From NCBI RefSeq assembly GCF_001649575.2, contig NC_051436.1:8544163-8608162 (forward strand): a stretch of 64,000 nt of DNA. Reading direction: 5' to 3'. This stretch comes from Kryptolebias marmoratus (Eukaryota > Chordata > Actinopteri > Cyprinodontiformes > Rivulidae). The first letter of the stretch is position 1. Each line of letters starts with the position of its first letter. The position numbers and the translations under genes were made by a program. This document shows, piece by piece, positions 57,990-64,000 of the stretch. Under the pieces are notes generated by a model that saw only the letters and a list, made by a program, of their open reading frames with translations, had not been told where the DNA came from and searched no databases.

Positions 57990-58387
57990 GAAAATTTTAA
58001 TGATGTTAGCAAAGTTGTGCTTTCTGTAAAATGTATAACAATAGTTATGATTCTTGTCTGCACAAGTACGTCAGTAGAAGACTATGAAGTTATTTTTCTG
58101 GTCATACTTTTGCACTGTAACAAGGTTTTGAAATGTTTTTATTTTTGTGCTATGTGCGAACTGAGAAGAGCCTTAGTTTCTCCCTTCGAACTCTCTGTTT
58201 CCCCTGGTTCCTTTCCCTCCCATAAACTGTCTTTGACTGTTAGATCTTCCTCATGAGAAGTGAAACTGCTCAGCAACTATGTAAATGTACAACCGTATGA
58301 TGCAATGAAACCTCCATATAAAAGTGGATGTTGTATTTCACTCAGGGCTCTTCTCCTGATTGAGTTCAATGAGTGGAGTCTCTAAAC
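57990..58387. other. gene-free stretch
   Basis: The 104-codon plus frame (57942-58256) shows no domain. A TATAAAAG word at 58317-58324 is a possible TATA box but has no gene or clear LTR structure around it. Confidence 0.35.
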
Positions 58388-58588
58388 CAGGGGTGGGCAG
58401 TCCTGATCCTTGAGGGCCACCATCCTGCATGTTTTACTTGTTCCTCTGCTCCAACACACCTGATCTGAATGGGTGATAAACAGGCTTCTGCAGAACATGA
58501 AGAGGTGATTTAACCACTGAATCAGGTGTGTTGGAGCAGGAAAACATGCAGGATGGTGGCCCTCAAGGACCAGGATTGGCTACCCTTG
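58388..58588. mobile_element. palindromic hAT-type miniature element, best-preserved copy
   Basis: The left end CAGGGGTGGGCAGTCCTG continues for about 43 bp that pair, with few mismatches, with the inverted right end (CAAGGGTAGCCAATCCTG ...). Both arms contain TTGAGGGCCACCATCCTGCA. The whole 201 bp can fold into a long hairpin. Flanking 8-mers (CTCTAAAC, CCTGCATA) do not match, so the duplication is lost or the family duplicates differently here. Related copies at 10154 (with duplication) and 11925. Confidence 0.8.
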
Positions 58589-58689
58589 CCTGCATAAAAA
58601 AAATATTTTAAAAGACAAATATCAATCTTTTTCTGATTCTTTGAAACAGACACCTCAGTATTTGATAATTATTTTTACCACAACACGAG

Positions 58690-59215
58690 CCTTTTGACTG
58701 TTTTAACTAGCCTTTTGCTAATTTGAGCATTTAGCTAGCCTGTTGCTACATTTAGCATTTACCTAGCCTTTTGCTAATTTAGCTTTTAACTAGCAATTTG
58801 CTGAAGGTCATACAAACAGGTTGCTATGACAACAATGTGGCCTGTGTACTCTAATGCTAGATTCAGATTCAGTCTTGATTCATTAAAATATTCCATGCGA
58901 TTGGGATTCTCATCTTGAGAGCAAATCTGTTGTGACACATGTAGGCAGCCATCTTGTCTATATGGTATGCCTAAGATGCCACAACTGGACAAAAGAAACC
59001 GAAAAACTACCAATTTGTTACTTTTTGTTTTAAGTTTACATTTAGTTATTTTAGCTTTAGATAACCTTTTGCTACTTTTAACTTCTACCTAGCATTTTCC
59101 TTCTTTTAGCTAAAAGCTAAAAGCTAGTGTTTTGCTCCTTTTTTTTAGCTAGTGTTCTGCTTATTTAGCTTTAGCAACTCAGTGCAGCAAATTTCAGCAC
59201 TCAGTATTCAGACTG
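58690..59215 (-). repeat. repeat family D, inverted copy with head
   Basis: Units at 58690-58805 and 59030-59150 ('agccttttgctaatttg', 'tagctaaaagctaaaagctag'), then the inverted head at 59150-59215 ('gcttatttagctttagcaactcagtg', 'agcactcagtattcagactg'). A unit-free 230 bp separates the two arrays. Confidence 0.65.
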
Positions 59216-59219
59216 CATT

Positions 59220-60865
59220 TTCACAGAAAAATGTAATTTTTCTAGTTTTAATTCAGTTGTTTTTTATCTTGTTTTTAGCCCAGTTGCCTCTCTGGTATCT
59301 TCTTCTTGAAATAAATTTGACTGAACTCATTTAAAGACATTTTGAAACATGAACCAACAGTGTTGAATAAAATATCTGGCCATGATCTAATAACTTTTAA
59401 GGACTACTACTCAACTAGAAACTGACAGCAGTTTCATTTCAAGGTTTCGGTTCACCACCAAGATTGTTTTGTGAAAAACAGACTGTTCTGTTTTTTTTTA
59501 TTTCCAGTCAAACTAAAAGTGATTTTGCAAACTGCAAGTATTGCATCAATAATATAAAAAAAAAAAAGTCCCATTATTTTTGATTCACCGTTCACCAATT
59601 AATGAGCAGCTACTGTAGACAAATCCACCCATCCTAAAAAAAAAAAAAAAAAAGAAAACTCAGCTGCTGGTACCACTTTGTGTTACCTCAGGTAACAATT
59701 AGCGCACGTCGTTGTAACATTACATGAACATCATGGAATCTGTCAGGGCTGCTTTCTAATGACTGCTCTGCCTGCTGTGTTTGATGAGTGGCTTGTCACT
59801 CCACCATCCTCGGCACAGTCTAAACTAGAAACCACTCGCAACTGGATGACACAGAAAAGAAAGGAAGACGGGGTGCCGAAACACTTTTTAAAGCCACCTC
59901 TTTGAACAACTTGGAAGGTTTGGAAGCAAAAAAAAAAAATTAAAAATGTAAAAAATAAAATTGGCAAACTTCACCCAACTTCAGCTCCAAATGAGGACTG
60001 AGGAGAAACCAGGAGGCAGGAGGAGACATTACATCGGGGACCAATTTACATCATGACACCAGCAAGATGGAGCCTTGGAGGTGTTACATCTGGAGGTGAC
60101 TAGTCTAAAATTATGTGCACATATATTTGAATATTATCAAGTTCATTCTGTGCTGATATCAGAAAGCATGGGAACCCTGAGAACATGCAAATCACTCGGC
60201 GAAAGAAAAAAATAAACGCCAGAAAAGGTTGACGCCATTTATTAAAACGATAACCTCCTTTAAAATTATGGAATTTCAGAAGGGCAGAAAAGCACACTGT
60301 GGCGGTATTATGATATAATACCTTGAAATTATTGAGCTTTAGCGGCACACTAACTGGAAAACACCACAGAAGTTTGATTATTCGACAACTTCATTTACAC
60401 GCAAACAAATCTACTTCTGTCAAATCAGTCTATGTAGTCGTAAACTAGCCTTAAATGGGGAAGAAAACGCTGATACCATGATACCTCCTCTCAGCACATC
60501 AAGCCTCCTTTTGAGCCTCTCTGCTTTATTCTTGATTCAGCAGCCGATTTAACATTCGACCCAGTTTCAGCGAGGCTCTCTACTGGGACGCAACCCAGAA
60601 GTGTCATAGAGAAGAACCGGAATAATAAGGCCCTCCACTCTGGAAATAAACCAAACGATGTTGTGTTTATTGCTCTGCAGGATTGATATACAAGGACGGC
60701 ATATATTTATATTTATTGTCCGCCTTTTTTTTCTTTTTGTTTTTACAACGCACACGCAGACATCAGCTTTCATTTTTGCAATCAATGAGGATAAAGTACA
60801 AAAAAAACAAAAAAAAAAACAAAACGGGTGTGCGATCCCGTACACACACATCCCATTTCAGAGGC
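59220..60865. other. gene-free stretch
   Basis: A-rich tracts at 59558-59568, 59636-59653 and 60797-60820. Frames at 59743-59967, 60100-60348 and 60567-60897 are not protein-like. No named repeat. Confidence 0.4.
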
Positions 60866-60869
60866 TAAT

Positions 60870-61210
60870 TATGCACACCCTGCCCCTTGGATGTTAGTTT
60901 GGTATGGAAATGACAGCCAACAATTTTATGCGACTCTTAGGACTGTAATTAGTATTATAATATAATGTAATTAGTCTTACCGTGAAATGTAATCGTGCGA
61001 GGCTTGGAATATCAATAGTTAATGTGCAAACTGGATCACAAACAACCTGATTAAATATTCCAACTTACTTGCAGGGAGCTGGCAGCAGTCTGCCAGCAGG
61101 TCTCACAGGGAATTCAATGTTTTTACTGAAGTTAGTGAAGTACATATTGTCTCAGAGGTGAACCTCGACAGGCAAAAGTAGCGCTAGTGTAATTATAGGA
61201 TTTCTGATAT
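60870..61210. promoter_or_regulatory. candidate conserved non-coding element
   Basis: Homopolymer-poor block dense in homeodomain words: GGCTAATTATGC, CTGTAATTAGTA, ATGTAATTAGTC, TCAATAGTTAATG, plus the perfect short hairpin CTGGCAG/CTGCCAG at 61079-61096 (NFI-half-site-like TGGCA/TGCCA). No coding frame. One of the best enhancer candidates here. Confidence 0.32.
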
Positions 61211-61424
61211 TGACTAGGCGGTCTTCAGTTTGTGTTTAACCTAAAGAAAATCAAGAAAAGATGCTGCTCTGCTCCACACGGTTGGCTCGAACAGATGGTA
61301 CCGCATCCAACACGAGTCTGAGGAGGTTTTATTGACCAGGCTGTCACATAAAGTGGCTGTCGGTATGTATGTAAACAAGCCTTATTTCTTCATTTAGCCT
61401 TTTAACTGTAAGGATTTGCTGAGT

Positions 61425-61570
61425 TTAAGGGACGGTTCAGATATATTTCCATGCGGGGCTTTGTGGAAAGGTTACGAAGAGTTAATATCTTACCTGTTGG
61501 AGGACTAGTCGTTTAGTTCTGATCGGACTGAGAAGCTACTAGCTGCCATGTTAAAACAACTCCAATCAGG
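61425..61570 (+). mobile_element. TTAA fold-back element, left arm
   Basis: Starts TTAAGGGACGGTTCAGATAT at 61425, then 'ggggctttgtggaaaggttac', 'gttaatatcttacctgttgg', 'ccatgttaaaacaactccaatc'. The right arm is absent or too diverged to see. Confidence 0.6.
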
Positions 61571-61734
61571 AAAATGTCTCAGCCATTTTTATGAACATTA
61601 TTGTATTAACCTGAAGTAGCACCTTGTCACACTGCTTTATGTAAACAATGTGACTATAAGACAACATTCAAACAATCTCTCAGCTGTACCAGAGCAGCCA
61701 TATTGTTACTTTACCAACAATAAACTACTCAACA

Positions 61735-61902
61735 CTGCCCTACGCTTCTCTACATCATGCTGCTTAGCTCTCCATTCCTCTACTCTACACAAATCTCTGC
61801 TACTCTACTCTTAGCTACATTACACTACTCTAGTCTACATTACTTTACTCTATTTTACTCTCTGCTATTCTACTCTACAAAACTCTAGTCTGCGCTACTT
61901 TA
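61735..61902. repeat. degenerate CTACT-type pentanucleotide array, left part
   Basis: Variants of CTACT/TTACT/CTCTA dominate (for example 'ctgctactctactcttagctac'). The array continues at 62249 after a transposon insertion. Confidence 0.85.
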
Positions 61903-61910
61903 CTTTAGGC

Positions 61911-62240
61911 CAGTGGTTCCCAAACTTTTCAGCTTCCCACCCATAAAATAACAGTGACAAAGGTGTGTTACCCCATCTGTTGGAGTTTAAATATCCAAAA
62001 GTGCCGATGATCCGATTAAATAAGGGCATAATGAGAACACAAACAGTCTTAGCATCCATTTTGCTATTATTTAAATCATTAAATGACTTGTATTTCAATG
62101 CTCTGTAACAATTATGGTGTAAATATATCATAAAAACTGGGTTTTTAATTGTAACTTGATATCTGGAGATTATCTAAGGACCCCTGCTTGGTGTTGGGTG
62201 ACCCACATTGGGGTCCCGACCCCAACTTTGGGAATCATTG
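61911..62240. mobile_element. hAT non-autonomous element with exact 8-bp target duplication
   Basis: 330 bp with left end CAGTGGTTCCCAAACTT and inverted right end CAATGATTCCCAAAGTT (14 of 17 identical). It is flanked by CTTTAGGC at 61903-61910 and 62241-62248. CAGTGGTTCCCAAAC-type termini plus 8-bp duplication identify the hAT superfamily. The minus frame across it (61895-62131) has no transposase signature, so it is non-autonomous. It sits inside the pentanucleotide array. Confidence 0.9.
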
Positions 62241-62248
62241 CTTTAGGC

Positions 62249-62660
62249 TACTTGACATGACTTTACTTTACTGTACATTACACTATGCTGTGCTACTCTA
62301 TGCTACTCTACTCTACTATACTATACCATAAGCTATTCTTCTCTATGCTAATCTGTTTTACTCTGCAACTCTATGGTTTCAGGAAAATCCCAAGAGAACT
62401 TTAAACTGTGTGGTTGTGTGGTTGTATAGTCATGTTATTTTACCAACTGTAAGCTAGTCTACACTACTTTTGTCTACTCCATGAAATACTACTTTACACT
62501 ACTTTACTCTATGCTACTTTACTTTAGTCTACACTTCTCTACGCAACTCTATGCTACTCTACTCTCCTCTATGCTACGTTACCCATTGCTACACTACTAT
62601 ATGCCATACTACACCCTCTGTGCTTCTCTAAACTACTTTACTTTACACTACTTTATGCTT
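62249..62660. repeat. degenerate CTACT-type pentanucleotide array, right part
   Basis: Units such as 'gctactctatgctactctac' and 'actactttacactacttta'. A 108-codon Tyr/Leu/Ser/Phe frame (62481-62807) is a translation of the repeat and not a gene. Confidence 0.85.
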
Positions 62661-62664
62661 AGTG

Positions 62665-63055
62665 TCATTCATTTCAAGTGTTTTGATGAATATGTTCGTA
62701 AATCTCACAATAAAATGAACCATCACAACAATCAAATACTAGATGGGCAAACCAATTTCAAACGTCCTGTACAAACTATATTTAAAGCCATATTTATTAT
62801 TATGTAGTCTGGATGTACAATATGAACTAATGTGAATATAAAGTAATGAAGCAAAAGAAACCCTTTTTGATGCTTGTTGGGATGTTTTTTTTAACCATGT
62901 CTCCAATGCTCTCATTTTAGCTGTGATCGTTTTGTTTGAAAGTGCAGCTGTTTTGGTTCCCTTTTCGCTACGAAGAACTCTTTACCCATGTAGAAAGACT
63001 GTCTCTTCCTAATCTGCATTTAGAATAGGGTAAAAAGTGCAAATTAAGTAATGTG
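62665..63055. other. gene-free stretch
   Basis: Nothing recognised. Confidence 0.45.
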
Positions 63056-63059
63056 TTTA

Positions 63060-63520
63060 AGCGCCACGCATGACTACAAACAAACTTCTTTCGTTATCTA
63101 GGGCAGCCTGCTGCAAATTACACCGCCTCGGTAGTTGTTCTGCGTGTCTTTGAGAGAGCATCTCTCTCCAATCATGCTTCCGCTATCCTCTCTCCAAAGT
63201 GTTACAGCCATAATTAGCCCAGATTAATGAGGAGGCCACTTGAAAATGAATAATAAAGGTGTTGTTGCACAAACACGGTTTCATCTTTCATTGTACGTTC
63301 GCACGGCACTCGTGCAGTGGAGTGAAAGTGCATGTTTTCCGATTTATCAGGGGCTGCGCTGGCTGTTTGTGCCTGTGAGTCTTGATGAAAACGCATTTAA
63401 TTCTGCCTTGTCTTCTCGCATAATTAACTGTACTCAAACGAAGGAAGCTCTCCGAATCTCTCTCGCTACTGAAACCTATCCCTTTTATATTGCATATCCG
63501 CAATAAGGCAGTGCTCTGCA
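63060..63520. promoter_or_regulatory. candidate conserved non-coding element
   Basis: Long block without homopolymers, with CATAATTAGCCCAG, AGATTAATGAGG, GCATTTAATTC and GCATAATTAACTG words, several CpGs, and open frames on both strands (88 and 77 codons) that lack protein texture. Among the strongest enhancer-like blocks in the window by eye. Not tested by alignment. Confidence 0.32.
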
Positions 63521-63524
63521 ACCC

Positions 63525-64000
63525 CTGTTTGACTCAGTCAGAATATATTAGGAGTTTCCCCGTTTCTATCCTTAGCACTTTCTTATAATTAAACCCCTGG
63601 GAGAGCCCTTGGGAGATTTTGGGGTCTGTAGAGGGATTGTGATGGTTAAAGAGAGTAAACGTGTGAAATAATCACAGTGCAAACACTGACCTCTCCTCAC
63701 TCCAACAATGAAGCTTAAATACCCGTTGGTGAAACTACGTTTGTGTATACATTAGTTAATACAATATCTGGTCATCTGTGCTGAAGAAAATTTTAAGAAT
63801 TGTTGAATCTGTTTTGTCACTGTATATCATCTGTGATCATCTTTTAATCAAAAACCGATCTATTATGTTAAAGTTATTGGTTATTTTTATTAAAGCAGAA
63901 TGGTTCTGGTTTTAAAGTCATTTTAAACTATTTTTTTCCAGGGAGTTTTTGATAAATTTGAACGTTTTTTTACTACTGGACGAATTTATAAAGCACTTTT
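63525..64000. other. gene-free stretch to the window end
   Basis: AT-rich, no feature recognised. Confidence 0.45.

Noticed and set aside
57942..58256. 104-codon plus frame near a TATAAAAG word
   Set aside because: No domain, starts in the family D repeat, and the TATA word is downstream of the frame.
62481..62807. 108-codon Tyr/Ser/Leu/Phe-rich frame
   Set aside because: Translation of the CTACT pentanucleotide array.
1..64000. CRISPR arrays, tRNA, rRNA or operon-like gene clusters
   Set aside because: No regularly spaced short repeats with unique spacers, no tRNA-like B-box in a cloverleaf context, and no tightly packed long frames; the DNA is animal-like.

Overview
The window looks like a non-coding, repeat-rich stretch of a ray-finned fish genome, probably a percomorph teleost. 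The evidence is the AT-rich background, the absence of any long open frame, decayed LINE 3' ends and hAT/Tc1-type miniature elements of kinds widespread in teleosts, and a degenerate HIPK-like kinase of a type multiplied in fish. The species cannot be named from sequence alone. I found no bacterial-style gene, operon, CRISPR array, tRNA or rRNA.

Coding content is sparse. The best unlisted candidate is a protein-like open frame on the minus strand at 957-1208. It starts directly after a splice-acceptor-like sequence and I do not recognise it; it may be an exon of a gene extending left of the window. At 20835-21690 (minus) there is a HIPK-like kinase domain with its catalytic motifs still readable but at least two frame breaks, so I call it a pseudogene. 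A short Pro/Val/Thr-rich frame at 22892-23065 ends at a good splice donor but is unproven.

Most other structure is transposable. There are three palindromic hAT-type miniature elements (10154-10370, about 11925-12105, 58388-58588) and a separate 330-bp hAT element (61911-62240) with an exact 8-bp target duplication inside a CTACT-like array. A Tc1/mariner-type miniature element lies at 11660-11891. A fold-back family with TTAA ends has at least nine pieces. A family carrying the phrase AAGATGGC(T/C)GCCA is scattered in seven places, sometimes in tandem. A third family carries an internal GCTAAAAG-type minisatellite. There are solo-LTR-like elements (46605-47080 with 5-bp duplication, 39372-39776, about 13745-14200, possibly about 4225-4650) and LINE remnants at 7045-7622 and 14875-15225.

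Between the repeats are compact blocks of higher complexity with TAATTA-type homeodomain motifs and few homopolymers (for example 3560-3860, 17845-18110, 23425-24020, 30160-30500, 45000-45320, 60870-61210, 63060-63520). They resemble conserved non-coding enhancers of a developmental-gene desert. That is inference only; a fish multi-genome alignment would decide it. Three CTCF-like motifs on the same strand (34264, 43476, 52979) fit the same picture. I did not find a convincing new biological system; the most testable items are the unrecognised exon, the HIPK-like remnant, the repeat-borne DR1 sites and the inverted NK2-like pair.
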